A stretch of 64,000 nucleotides of DNA, from positions 14,755,343-14,819,342 of the forward strand of contig NC_047063.1 in assembly GCF_902459465.1 (NCBI RefSeq), written 5' to 3'. Of the stretch, positions 43,356 through 55,394 are shown piece after piece. Within the stretch, counting starts at the first letter, position 1. The number at the start of each line of letters is the position of its first letter. The notes beneath the pieces are model-generated. The model had not been told where the DNA came from. It was given only the letters and a program-made list of their open reading frames with translations, and ran no database searches. A program made the position numbers and the translations under genes. The DNA comes from Asterias rubens (lineage: Eukaryota > Echinodermata > Asteroidea > Forcipulatida > Asteriidae).

Positions 43356-45529
43356 CTACAGCCGACGAAAGTCCTCATCGTCAAAATTATCACCAAAATC
43401 TGTGAACAATTAAATAAACGGAGGGGAATCAAGAAAAATCAAAACGATTGCCCACACTCGTATACCAATTAGGCCAAACGTGGTGCCGAATATGTTTTCA
43501 TGAATATTGAATGAATTGTGCTGGTGCATTGTCTTAATTGTGCTGGTGCAATGTCTTTAAGACATTGCACCAGCACAATTAATTCAATCTTCATGAAAAT
43601 ATTTACGTTACAAAATGAATGGTTTTATCACGACTATTTAAAAAAAAATTGTCACCGTGTTCCAGTGTGGTTAGCTGCACTTGCAAGGTTGTAGGTTCTA
43701 ATCATAACCAAGCTCACCGCTGATTACACATAGTACTTTATTTATGATAATGTCGTCTAATATCAAACAACAATTCCCCGATTTCCGCAATTTATATAAA
43801 TAAATAAAATAGTGTGTATAGGAGAGAGATTTGGTGTTTCCACCTTGACATTGTGTGAGCAAAGCCGAGATCCCTTGACGGGATGATCATCTGTATAAAA
43901 CTCACCGTTGAAGAAGTTTTCGTGCAAGTGAATGTTGCTGCAACTCGTCATTTCTTCCAAACTGTCATTGTTATCACCGGAGACCATGGAAATTGCACCG
44001 TCTGACGACCCTCGTCCTACACGGCGGATGACGGCACCAGCAGCCCGAGCAGTGCCGCTGTTGTTGGTGTTGTCTGACATGTCGACAGCGCCATGTAGGC
44101 CTATGGATGGTTGGTCGAGTGTCAGCGATGAGGTCGAAGGACTGAAAATTGTGGAGCTTCTACATCTGTGGTCGCCAAGACCAAGTTTGTGGCTGGATTC
44201 CGGTAGTTTAAGCAGATTGACAAAAGTGTGTGGTTGTGCTATGGCTGGATCGCTGCTCGTCGTTTTAGCCTTGGGTAGGGTTTTCGATTTTAGCAATTGT
44301 GAGATGACGTGTGGAAGACTCGATGGTGAGCGGTCTTCTATTGGAGGTGTCTTCATTCCTGGTGGGTCACATTCAGCCATAGGATAGTAACCCTCTTCAA
44401 TCCAGTTGTCAGAGTCTTCGAGGCTTGAGTGGGAAGACACAGAATGAAGAGAAGTTAGCTCTGACATTTCATCATCGGCGTCGGACTTGTCAGATGCTGC
44501 ACCGTGATCGACGTGGTCGAGGAGGGACAACACCGAGGGCGTTTCGAATTCTTCCGCAACTTCGCTCATCTTATCATCATGATCCGTATCAACCAAAGCC
44601 ACGTCCTCTTGAATGATGCCGTCCAGGCTTTGAGAAACATTGCCAGATTTCTGTCCTGTGCCAGGTTCGATTTGGCCGGCTTGACAGTCTAGTTTGGGGT
44701 GGTCTGTGTCATCTGCCTCTTCGGTTGTCACAGAATCATCCTCCTCGGCACTTTCTTCAGAATCGTCCATCTCATCGGAGGCTGTACTATCATCAATGCT
44801 TATCGGACTATAGTTCAGGCCAATGGATCCTCTAGCCGGAGCTACTCCTCCTGACATAAGTAGCATGCGAATTCGGCGGGTCGTTTGGTCATTGCTGTGC
44901 AGTGAAAGATACTGCGATCTGAACGGTTGGTCCAGCGTAACATGGTAGCCACGAACTGTCTCCTCCGTTGAGACTGTGTGCCGAATGGCTTCGTCGTCAG
45001 CTGAGTTTTCTTCTTTACATTTCAAGTGAGTGAAGTTGTCCCGATTGTACTCCATTGATAGTTTGTCTCTTCTCGGCCTGCTCTGCTCGATGGTGCCGCC
45101 AGGAATCACGGGGTAAGACTGTGACGCGGACGGGGTGTCCAGCTGCTGGGGTGCTGGGACGTCTGTCCCAGTCTCATCACTTCGTGTCTTTCGAATAACC
45201 ACGGCCTTCTCAACTGCCACGGCCAAACTTTGTTTCTGTAGTAAAAAGATCTTGTTCTTCTTCTGACGATGGGATGTTTCCAGCTCAGAGTGGCCTTCGA
45301 GGGTTGCGACTGACACCACTTCGGGACCGGTTGATGATGGCCAAAACTCACCCGTCAGCGATCCTCCGTCTGTTGTGGCAGTGTAAATGCTATATGTGCA
45401 AGGGCTGCATATAGGGCTCGGAGCATCTGACACGATGGAAGTTGACTTTCGGAAGTCAAGATGGGCTTCTCGCTGGGGACTCTGCTGATACTTAAACTCT
45501 TTTACATCCACACTGGTTCCGCAACCCAT
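43356..45529 (-). CDS. N-terminally acylated (MGC) acidic Ser-rich protein, unrecognised (2 exons, 555 aa)
   Basis: Exon 1 is 45529-43906 and the terminal exon is 43399-43356. The long frame runs on past 43906 to 43763. However, a strong donor, AACG|GTGAGT, sits at 43905-43904, and the acceptor TTGTTCACAG at 43400 joins it in frame to a short acidic exon encoding FGDNFDDEDFRRL and TAG. AATAAA on the minus strand at 43216-43211 is about 140 nt past the stop. The protein begins MGCGTS: Gly2 suits N-myristoylation and Cys3 palmitoylation, predicting the inner face of a membrane. Residues 246-276 form an acidic Ser/Asp/Glu cluster (SDEMDDSEESAEEDD), and the rest is Ser-rich and mostly disordered-looking with no domain I recognise. 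The intron carries a hairpin element. What lies upstream of the ATG (UTR exon or promoter) is unresolved. Confidence 0.75.
43495..43601. repeat. Hairpin element in the MGC-gene intron
   Basis: TTTTCATGAA ... TTCATGAAAA outer arms enclose ATTGTGCTGGTGCAATGTCTT and its inverse AAGACATTGCACCAGCACAAT. The left arm has the 22-bp word twice (one with CATTGTC). Confidence 0.85.
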
Positions 45530-47999
45530 GTCTGGATTCAGGCACTTCAGGATATAGTGTCATGGTTACATCTAGTCAAGGGAAGACGCGTATTATGCCT
45601 AAACTATTTTCTGTTCTTGCAAGAGTAGGAAAAATACATGATAAACGTCAATAAGATGAAGAAGTGTCATCCAGCTGATGAGAAGACGGAAAACTTAAAC
45701 AAGTTGAGTTCAAACCAACGCAACGCGTCAAAGCAAATCAGCTTCTCAACGCGCACGCGATATAGAACACAGGGCCCTGTCGGACGCGAAATGTAATACT
45801 ATCTTTTACTGCACATTGAATGGCGGCGTGTGCGTTTCAAAACGCTAGTGGGTGTTTTTTGTTTTCATGACAGCGCTTTGTATGTACGCAGTGTATTTAG
45901 GGCGGGCCGGGGCACTTTTTGCAGTAAGGCCATAGACCGGTCATTTGTTGATCAACAGAACATCTTGGTTGGCATGGCCGGCCGAATGTCAATAAAACAC
46001 TCAATCATACTACAAGGTGTTTCAACCAAATTCATTATTTTCTGCCTCAGAATATAATACCTCACATAATGTGCAGTGAAAGCAAACATTGTAATACAGA
46101 CCGATACAAAACTACTTAACATACACTGTCTTATCATAAGAGTTAAAGACACTGGACACTATTGATAATTGTCAAAGCAGTCTCCTCACTAGGTGTATCT
46201 CAACATATGCAAAAAATAACAAACCTGTGAAAATTTGAGCTTAATCGTCATCGAAATTGCGAGATAATAATGAAAGAAAAACACCCTTGTCACACGAAGT
46301 TGTGTGCTTTCGGTGCTTTCAGATGCTTAATTACGAGACCTCAAAATCTAATTCTGAGGTATCAAAATCAAATTCTTGGAAAATTACTTTTTCCCGAAGA
46401 CTTTGTTACTTCAGAGGGAGCAGTTTCTAACAATGTTTTGTACTATCAACATCTCTCCAATTACTAAGGTTTTATGCTAATAATTATTTTGAGTAATTGC
46501 CACTAGTAAATAACCACTAGCCTTTAATAAACAAATAATATTACTTAAACAGAAACTTGAGATTGAGGTTCTCGTTGTAAACCATTCAACCCTAAACAAC
46601 GGGATTAGTCTTCCTTGTAAATGTATTTTCATGTTTGAATATATTCCTCTTCTGGGCAGTAGTTTGAACGCAGTGCGGGCAAACTTTGATCCACAGTGTG
46701 AACCTGTCATGTTTTCGTATTTATTTGTCTCCCGGCCCAGAGTTTGAGCATATTACTGTGACAGTGTGAAATGGGCGGGATCTCGGTTAAATATGCACAA
46801 AAAAAGTATAACTGTGCTTATTCAAAACAACCTGTCATGCGCAGTAGTTCACAGCTACTTGTGTTATATTGCATGGGCCCGGGAAGTTTGAAAAACACCA
46901 CCGTCGGTATAGAGTAAAATCCCAAGACCATGTCTTGAAACGAGTTAAACATAATTAAAACACTTGAATTGACACTGTTAAGTCTATGTGTATATCTTGG
47001 TTGATTTGAACAACTGGTGTTAACTTATCTGTGGGTGAGTGCTCCATGGTTTGATCAGCTTCCCTGTGTCGACCCAGCGGTGCTCACACGGGCTCCTGAC
47101 AAGAGCTAATCGAACACTCGCTCCTCGTGGTGAGCCTCTGGAATGACGTCAAAGCTAATCGAACCCCACCGGGGTCGACCTAGACTTGGTTCAAGGCGGG
47201 TCTCGTGCTTGTCGAGTCAATAGCCGCGGCAGAAGAGCTTCTTAAACACGCGCCCTCAATTGGCAATCCTATGACTTAGGTCGATTTCTGGGCCCCTGTC
47301 TTTATTCGCAAGGATAAAGCATGGAGGATGAAGGCAGGTCCCCGCCGCTCGATCCAGCGATTCCATTGGATACAATGATATCATTGGGTATGTGCAGTAA
47401 CATGAGCTTTCCATGCCCAAACATTACATGCACTACACTGCTGCCTGTCGTCGCGTATCTCCATGTGAAACGAGGGAGGTCAAAGGTCAAACTACACGCC
47501 GTTTTTTTTTGCCGGTCTCTGGCGTTGTTAACGAGCCACGTCAGACGTTCAGGCTAGGGTTGATTCATCAAGTCGGACTTCCGAAAGCAGATATTTTGCA
47601 CTTTCCTGGCGAGTGAGGGCGTACAACAAAGCGGTGAAATAAAGCTCTGACTAAAAGATGCAGTTTTTCAGTGGAGTAATTCGACGCGACGAAAGACTCC
47701 ACGAAAGTTCGACTTGGGTCAAGTCAAGGTTTGACCCAGCAGAGAAGCTAAACGAACGTACCCTATAGATGTGATACAGCGAGAACGGTTATGCAAAACA
47801 CTTACGCGAATGCTAATCGCATATCAGACTGAGTTGAGCCTTTAATCTGAGTACTGAATGATCCGAGTATGCGTTCACTGTGATCCCACCCCACCCCCCT
47901 CCCCTCCTTCCTTCCTATAAGATGCAGTCTCACATCATCAACTCACATAGTGCGAGGGTAAGCTGCACTGCGTGTTTGCGCATCCTTTCAAGAAAAATA
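45530..47999. other. Upstream region of the MGC-protein gene, no further gene seen
   Basis: 45730-45830 is GC-richer with CG dinucleotides and may hold the promoter. A MITE lies at 46147 and a second CG-richer patch at 47030-47260. A 78-codon frame at 47321 has no support. Confidence 0.45.
46147..46523. mobile_element. TTAA MITE, main family
   Basis: The left end AGACACTGGACACTATTG follows TTAA at 46143; the right end is followed by TTAA at 46524. Interior blocks match the family with small deletions. It lies upstream of the MGC-protein gene. Confidence 0.85.
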
Positions 48000-50900
48000 A
48001 GGAGGATGAGTCGCCACCTAAAAAAGTGGCTGCCCTTCAGAAAAGTTGCTGCCCTCCAAAAGGTCGCTGGCCCCCTAAAGATGCTGCCCACAATATACTC
48101 AGCACGTGAATAAAAATGCGCTGCAAACAAAGCAAATTGCCGCAAAAAGAGTAGCCACCTAGGAACAGTCGCTGCCCCAAAAAATTTGCTGGCCCAAAGA
48201 GTCGCTGCCCCCACCCCCCCCCCCCCAAATAAAAGGTCACTGCGAAAAGTTGCTGCCCCCAAAAATGAGTCGACACGGACCAACAAATTGCTGTCCACCC
48301 CCCCCCCCCAACAAAAAAGGCTGTGAAAAAAAAGTCGCCAACTAAAAATATTGTTATGGCCTAAAACCCAAAAAAATCGCTGTTCTCCAAAAGGTTGCTG
48401 CCCCCCCCCCAAAAAAAAGTAGCTGCCTCTAAAAAAGGTTGCTGCCCCAAACAAAGTTGCTGCCCCCAAAAATAGCGGCCTGTGAAAAAATATTCATGGC
48501 CTAAAACCCAAAAATGCCACTTAAAAAAGTTGCTGTTCTCCTAAAAAAAATGCTGCCCTGAAAAAAAGTTGCTGCCCCCGTAAAAAGTTGATGCCCCCAA
48601 AAATAGTGGGCCCGTAAGAAAAAAAGTCGCCAAGTAAAAAAGTAGTCATGGCGTTAAACCTAAAAATTGCCAACTAAAAAAGTTGCTGTTTTCCAAAAAT
48701 GTCGCTGCCCTCTATAAAAAAAATTGCTGCCCCCAAAAAGTTGTTGCTCCAAAAAGTAGTCGCCAAGTAAAAAAGTCGTCATGTAGAAAATAGTTACGGC
48801 CTAAAACCAAAATATTGCCACTTAAACCAAGTCGCTGCCCCCCCCCCCCCCGAAAAAAGTCGCTGCCCCAAAAAATAGTCGGCCTGTGAGAAAAGAAAAT
48901 CGCAAAGTAAAAAAAGTATTCATGGCCTAAAACAATAAAATTGCCACTTGAAAAAAGTTGCTGTTCTCCCAAAAAGTTTCTGCCCCGAAAAAAAAGTCGC
49001 TGCCCCGAAAAAAAAACAATTCTGCCCCCAAAATTAGTCGGCACGTGAACAAAAAAGTCACTGCACGCGAAACAAGTTACCGCAAACAAAAATCGCGACC
49101 TTAGAAAAGTTGCTGCCCCCCAAAAAAATGCTGCCCAAAAATTAGTCAGCACGTGAAAAAAGTCGCTGTAAAAAGAGTCGCCACCTAAAAATAAATTGCC
49201 ACCTAAAAAAAAGTCGCAACCTAAAAAAAGTCGCTGCCCCTTAAAAAAGTTGCTGCCCCCCAAAAAAGTTGCTGCCCCAAAAATAAGTCGGCCTGTGAAA
49301 AAAATAAGTCGCCAAGTAAAAAAATAGTCATGGCGTTAAACCAAAAAATTGCCATAAAAAAATTGCTGTTTTCAAAAAATGTCGCTGCCCTTTTAAAAAA
49401 AATTGCTGCCCCCTAAAAAAGATGCTGCCCCATTGCCCCCCCCCCCCGAAAAAAATGTGCTGCCCCCCAAAAAAAGTTGTTGGCCCCAAAAAAGTCAGCC
49501 TGTGGAAAATATTGCCACTAATAAAAAACTCGCTGTCTCCAAAAAAGTCGCTGCCCCCCCCCCGAAAATTAGTCAGCCTGTGGAAAAAAAGTCGGCATGT
49601 AAAAAATAGTTACGGCCTAAAACCAAAATATTGCCACTGAAACCAAGTCGCTGCCCCCCCCCCTAAAAAAATTGCTGCCCTCTAAACAAATTGCTGCCCC
49701 CAAAAAAGTTGTTGCCCCAAAAAATAGTCGGCCTGTGAGAAAAAAAAAATCGCAAAGTAAAAAAAGTATTGATGGCCTAAACCTCAAAATTGCCACTTGA
49801 AAAAAGTTGCTGCCCCCCAAAAAAGTTGCTGCCCCCAAAATAAGTCGGCCTGTGAAAAAAATAAGTCGCCAAGTAAAAAAATAGTCATGGCGTTAAACCA
49901 AAAAATTGCCATAAAAAAAATTGCTGTTTTCCAAAAATGTCGCTGCCCTTTTAAAAAAATTGCTGCCCCCTAAAAAAGATGCTGCCCCATTGCCCCCCCC
50001 CCCGAAAAAAATTTGCTGCCCCCAAAAAAGTTGTTGGCCCCAAAAAAGTCAGCCTGTGGAAAATATTGCCACTAATAAAAAAGTCGCTGTCTCCAAAAAA
50101 GTCGCTGCCCCCCCCCGAAAATTAGTCAGCCTGTGGAAAAAAAGTCGGTATGTAAAAATAGTTACGGCCTAAAACCAAAATATTGCCACTGAAACCAAGT
50201 CGCTGCCCCCCCCTAAAAAAATTGCTGCCCTCTAAACAAATTGCTGCCCCCAAAAAGTTGTTGCCCCAAAAAATAGTCGGCCTGTGAGAAAAAAAATCGC
50301 AAAGTAAAAAAAGTATTGATGGCCTAAACCACAAAATTGCCACTTGAAAAAAGTTGCTGTTCTCCCAAAAAGTTGCTGCCCCGAAAAAAAAGTCGCTGCC
50401 CCGAAAAAAACCCAATTCTGCCCCCAAAATTAGTCGGCACGTGAACAAAAAAAGTCACTGCACGCGAAACAAGTTACCGCAAACAAAAATCGCGACCTTA
50501 AAAAAGTTGCCATAAAAAAATTGCTGTTTTCAAAAAATGTCGCTGCCCTTTTAAAAAAAATTGCTGCCCCCTAAAAAAGATGCTGCCCCATTGCCCCCCC
50601 CCCCGAAAAAAATGTGCTGCCCCCCAAAAAAAGTTGTTGGCCCCAAAAAAGTCAGCCTGTGGAAAATATTGCCACTAATAAAAAACTCGCTGTCTCCAAA
50701 AAAGTCGCTGCCCCCTCCCCCCGAAAATTAGTCAGCCTGTGGAAAAAAAGTCGGCATGTAAAAAATAGTTACGGCCTAAAACCAAAATATTGCCACTGAA
50801 ACCAAGTCGCTGCCCCCCCCCCCCTAAAAAAATTGCTGCCCTCTAAACAAATTGCTGCCCCCAAAAAAGTTGTTGCCCCAAAAAATAGTCGGCCTGTGAG

Positions 50901-51826
50901 AAAAAAAAATCGCAAAGTAAAAAAAGTATTGATGGCCTAAACCTCAAAATTGCCACTTGAAAAAAGTTGCTGCCCCCCAAAAAAGTTGCTGCCCCCAAAA
51001 TAAGTCGGCCTGTGAAAAAAATAAGTCGCCAAGTAAAAAAATAGTCATGGCGTTAAACCAAAAAATTGCCATAAAAAAAATTGCTGTTTTCCAAAAATGT
51101 CGCTGCCCTTTTAAAAAAATTGCTGCCCCCTAAAAAAGATGCTGCCCCATTGCCCCCCCCCCCCCCCGAAAAAAATTTGCTGCCCCCAAAAAAGTTGTTG
51201 GCCCCAAAAAAGTCAGCCTGTGGAAAATATTGCCACTAATAAAAAAGTCGCTGTCTCCAAAAAAGTCGCTGCCCCCCCCCCCGAAAATTAGTCAGCCTGT
51301 GGAAAAAAAGTCGGCATGTAAAAATAGTTACGGCCTAAAACCAAAATATTGCCACTGAAACCAAGTCGCTGCCCCCCCCTAAAAAAATTGCTGCCCTCTA
51401 AACAAATTGCTGCCCCCCAAAAAGTTGTTGCCCCAAAAAATAGTCGGCCTGTGAGAAAAAAAATCGCAAAGTAAAAAAAGTATTGATGGCCTAAACCACA
51501 AAATTGCCACTTGAAAAAAGTTGCTGTTCTCCCAAAAAGTTGCTGCCCCGAAAAAAAAGTCGCTGCCCCGAAAAAAACCCAATTCTGCCCCCAAAATTAG
51601 TCGGCACGTGAACAAAAAAAGTCACTGCACGCGAAACAAGTTACCGCAAACAAAAATCGCGACCTTAAAAAAGTTGCTGCCCCCCAAAAAAATGCTGCCC
51701 AAAAATTAGTCAGCACGTGAAAAAAGTCACTGTAAAAAGAGTCGCCACCTAAAAATAAATTGCCAACTAAAAAAGTCACTGCCCCAACAAAAGTTGCTGG
51801 CCCCAAAAAGTCGCTGCCCCAAGATC
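48000..51826. repeat. A/C-rich satellite (AAAAAGTYGCTGCCCCC core) with 1.16-kb higher-order units
   Basis: About 3.8 kb made of irregular 18-25 bp modules of the form AAAAAGT[C/T]GCTGCCCC plus linker motifs (AGTCGGCCTGTG, GCCACTTAAAA, TCATGGC.TAAA). The plus strand is almost devoid of G and T runs, giving extreme strand asymmetry. In the right half a higher-order repeat is obvious: GATGCTGCCCCATTGCC recurs at 49421, 49978, 50579 and 51138, with spacings of 557, 601 and 559, so an A+B dimer of about 1159 bp is present twice almost identically. Long reading frames here (for example minus 48712-49263, rich in Phe, Gly and Ala) are by-products of the repeat. Confidence 0.95.
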
Positions 51827-52938
51827 AAGTTGGGATCTGGAGAAGAAAAAAAACGCCGCCAAAGAGTGACACAGATTGACTTTCACTCTCAACAGAGAGC
51901 TCAGAGGAAAAGTGTAAAAAACTTTCCATTGTTAACCCTGTTTTGTTAATACGATTTGGAGATGCTATATTTATATGTCCCTGAGCCAAAAAGAAGTGTC
52001 CTAGGTGCCCCATGCATCCTACACTGTTGGCGCGTAAATAAATGTAGTGCTTTTAATTTAGTCCAGAGACAATAGAAAGGGCTTGACACCTTGTTTTGGG
52101 GTTGCTCGTACAAGTAGGCTCATAGTCACTCTGGCGACAGCTTTCTTTTTATTCGTTCAAAGAAAACCAACCGATCTGCCTCTCTCAAGTTATTGTTAAT
52201 TAAAACGAATCAATGAGAGGGTCTCCTCACTCGCTTCCTCCACCCCAATGGTAAATTTTGCTCTCTCAACGTTTTCCAAACGTGTCTACTTTAATAGACA
52301 ACACAGAAAAACGACAATAGACCCGACCGCCTAACCCAGCTAAAAATTACTAATACGCTCCACACTGATTAATTACCAAACTCACCGGTGTAAAGCTGAA
52401 GATTGAACATAAAATAGTGAGTATTAATTGTATAAATGTGTAAAATTAATTTACATACCAGGAATGAAGACGAGATTGAGACTAATATCTTTATAATATG
52501 ATAAAATAATCCTCAAAGTTATGCCTTTTTACATCCTTGAAATTTGTATCAGTGTGACTACCGTTAAAGCACAACGGCGCCCTCTGTCGGTTAACAAAGT
52601 CATTAAACCAAACTTCTTATAACGCACGTAGGCATACTTAGGGCAGAAAAAGCCACACTTGTACCAGTCGATGCAAATTAGTGTGTTTTCAACAACGTAC
52701 AAAAGGGTTACACAAATTGGTTAATAGGCAGATTTATTGCATTGCTAATCCTTAATCCCTCTTTAGAAAGGCCACAATTAAATGCAACTATTTGAAACAC
52801 CTGTAGGCTAGGCCTACTATAATAGGATGTGCGAGGATGGGGGCGGGTTAGCAATGTTGCAATCCTGCGAACGTTGGCCGTATGCCAACTGAGTCTTGCA
52901 GATTGACAAATGCAATTCCGAGGGTGCTAAAAAAGACC

Positions 52939-53546
52939 ACGGCCCAATTTCATGAAGCATGTAAGCACAAAAACTTGCTAAGCAAAGACAATTATTGCTT
53001 AACAGAAACGGGTTACCAGCCAACAATGAGTTATGACTGTGATGCCTCACTCAATTTTTAGCTTAGCAAAGAAATAGGAGGGTGCTATATATAAAAAGAC
53101 CATGGCCCAATTTTTATGAAGCATGTAAGCACAATAAACTTGCTAAATAAAGAAAATTATTGCTTAGCAGAAACCGGTTATCAGCCAAAATTACATTAGG
53201 TTTTACATTGTAGTGACTGATGTCCCACCCAATTTGCTTAGCAAAGAAATGTGTTTAGCATAACTTTCTGCTAACAGCTTTTAAAATTGGGCCGGAGTCT
53301 GGCACGCCCGGCGCAGATACAAAGCAGGGCCCAATTTGTATAAAGCTGTCTATGTACCGTAAGCAAATCTGTGTGCTTACTGTAGCAACAAATTGTCTGT
53401 AAGCATAAATGCATGATTTCTCAAATAAGCAGAACATTTCTGGGTGCGCTTGTTCACCATGTATTTTGCAACGTGATGTCACCCGTGTGCTTACCGCAGG
53501 GTTAACCAGCATTTGTCTCGCTTACGGTTACAACAGCTTTATAAAA
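52939..53546. repeat. Cluster of three AAGCAC-family foldback repeats
   Basis: Three partial copies lie in a row (52939-53066, 53101-53293, 53325-53546). Each opens with GGCCCAATTT..ATGAAGCA or GGGCCCAATTTGTATAAAGC and carries TAAGCACAA.AACTTGCTAA, CGGTTA.CAGCCAA and TTAGCAAAGAAA. Confidence 0.7.
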
Positions 53547-53611
53547 TGAAATAGAAATTCTGCCAACAATTGGCCTCTCCGTAAGCACAACATTGCTGCT
53601 TACAAGTTTAA

Positions 53612-54005
53612 AGACAGTGGACACTATTTGTGATTTTCAAAGACCAGTCTTCTTACTTGGTGTATCTCAACATAATTATGCATAAAATAATAAACCTGTG
53701 AAAATTTGAGCTCAATCGGTCGTCGGAGTTGCGAGATAATAATGAAAGAAAATACACCCTTGTCGCACCCATGGTCACACGAAGTTGTGTGCGTTTAGAT
53801 GGTTGATTTCGAGACCTCAAATTCTAAATCTGAGGTCTCGAAATCAAATTCGTGGAAAATTACTTCTTTCTCGAAAACTATGCCATTTCAGAGGGAGCCG
53901 TTTCTCACAATGTTTTATACCATCAACCTCTCCCCATTACTCGTTACCAAGTAAGATTTTATGCCAATAATTATTTTGAGTAATTACCAATAGTGTCCAC
54001 TGCCT
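53612..54005. mobile_element. TTAA MITE, main family
   Basis: The left TTAA is at 53608; ends are AGACAGTGGACACTATTTG and CCAATAGTGTCCACTGCCT. The right target site has mutated to TTAT. The interior carries the palindromic GAGACCTCAAATTC/GAGGTCTCGAAATC block and a small internal duplication around TCGCACCCATGGTCACACG. Confidence 0.87.
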
Positions 54006-55201
54006 TTATTGGCCCTGTTGATAACTCATTTGACCGTGAATAATAAACAACGCTTTACAAAGATGTTAGTCAAAGTTATGACTTTATGCTCATTTTATAA
54101 TTATGAGATATGAGTCACATCTTATATTTATGACTTAATACTCCCAATGTTCATTTTACGCTTCCGTAGAAACGTTATAACTTCTTGATTTGTTTTGTAA
54201 AAATAAGGGGCGTGGTGACTGCCCGAACCCCGTCCACAAAAGGCATGTTTGAAAAACACCTTTGTTCTGGTGGTTGAAGAGGCTTAGTCTACTTCGTGTC
54301 ATTTCACGGTGGAATAAATTAATGAACCCATCCAGGTATTGTGACTTCCAGTGCATTCCTTGGACTGGGGCGACTCTGGAATGCCACCTGTAGTTGAGAT
54401 CATTGTATATGCAAATAAGGCGTTTTGCGCTGATTTCGATTCGCTCATTGGCCATGGGTTGTGCGTATACCCGGGCCCGCCCCCGGCCGCATGTTACTAC
54501 CCGGCCCGCATGGCATCCATTTCTCTACAGTGTCGCGGACCGTGCGGATGCAGTTGGCCGTACCTCTCGGCTCTTTTCTTTGGACGTCGCGTTTTCAATG
54601 AACTTTACTGACATGACTGATAAATTCATGAACATTATTTGCACCAAACTCCTGTGCATTCAGAACTATTTCAGCAATATAACTGTTGCATTTCAGACCA
54701 ATAATTGCTTTGAGGCTTGAGTGCTTTGGCAATGTTGGAAGTAGTACAAGAAGTAAGAAACCTTGTGCATTTTTCTCGCGGGCCAGAAGCTGGACACATC
54801 TTCCAACAATATCTTTTGTTGAGGTAAGTTGTATGTAAGGAACAGTTGGCAGTGTCGAGTCAAATTCTAATTAACTGTATGCAGAGCAAACTCTATTTAT
54901 TTCTGGCGCCACCCTGAAAATGTAAACAACTAGTGTGACAACGGCAAACAATAAATGCAAAGAAATTTTTTAGTGATAATTCCCACACAAAATGCATGCT
55001 AATCTTTTACAAAAAAGTGCTTGTTTTGGGGTCACTTTTTGGTAGTATTCCGAGCTGGTCTTTATGTCACATGTTGGTTCGACCCTATTTGCCAGTCTTG
55101 GACCAATTAAAGTGCACCATGTGGGGATGGTTTTAAATGTAAAACAACAAATTAATAGTGCAAACTGTATCATTAATTGACTTGTTTTTTTCTCTTTATA
55201 G

Positions 55202-55394
55202 AAGCCGAATGTGTACCAGCCAGCAGTGAGCTCCCAGTAGCCAGCCAAGCTTCAAGCGACTGTTACTCGAGTTGCAGATAAAGGGGGGAACATCTTTTGT
55301 GCTAATGACTCTCGAGAGTCTGCTACTAGACGGGTGATGTAATCTGTGGATATGTGGTTTGTGGACGAATATGGAGGTTCACCAATGGACCAAG
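55202..55394 (+). CDS. Possible first coding exon of an unresolved plus-strand gene
   Basis: A putative exon bounded by the acceptor TTCTCTTTATAG and the donor CCAAG|GTAAAA. An ATG at 55352, preceded by an in-frame stop, opens MWFVDEYGGSPMDQ and leaves the exon in phase 1. A candidate 5' non-coding exon ends at 54823 with donor GAG|GTAAGT, downstream of a GC-rich stretch (54460-54560). I found no convincing next exon in the right phase. Joining directly to the exon at 58562 gives a 27-codon product, so the coding status is weak. It could equally be part of a non-coding spliced transcript. Confidence 0.3.

Larger units (their letters stand above)
51827..55201. other. Repeat-laden region with possible promoter at 54.4-54.6 kb
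   Basis: Foldback repeats 52939-53546 and a MITE 53612-54005, then a GC-rich patch (CCCGGGCCCGCCCCCGGCCG near 54470). A possible non-coding first exon ends at donor GAG|GTAAGT at 54824. No coding gene closed. Confidence 0.4.

Noticed and set aside
43932-44387. 151-codon plus-strand frame
   Set aside because: Antisense shadow of the MGC-protein exon.
47930-48469. 179-codon minus-strand frame
   Set aside because: The same satellite translated; composition is purely repeat-driven.
48712-49263. Phe/Gly/Ala-rich 183-codon minus-strand frame as a structural protein gene
   Set aside because: It is the translation of the A/C-rich satellite. Frames shift freely between units and there is no start context or splice support.
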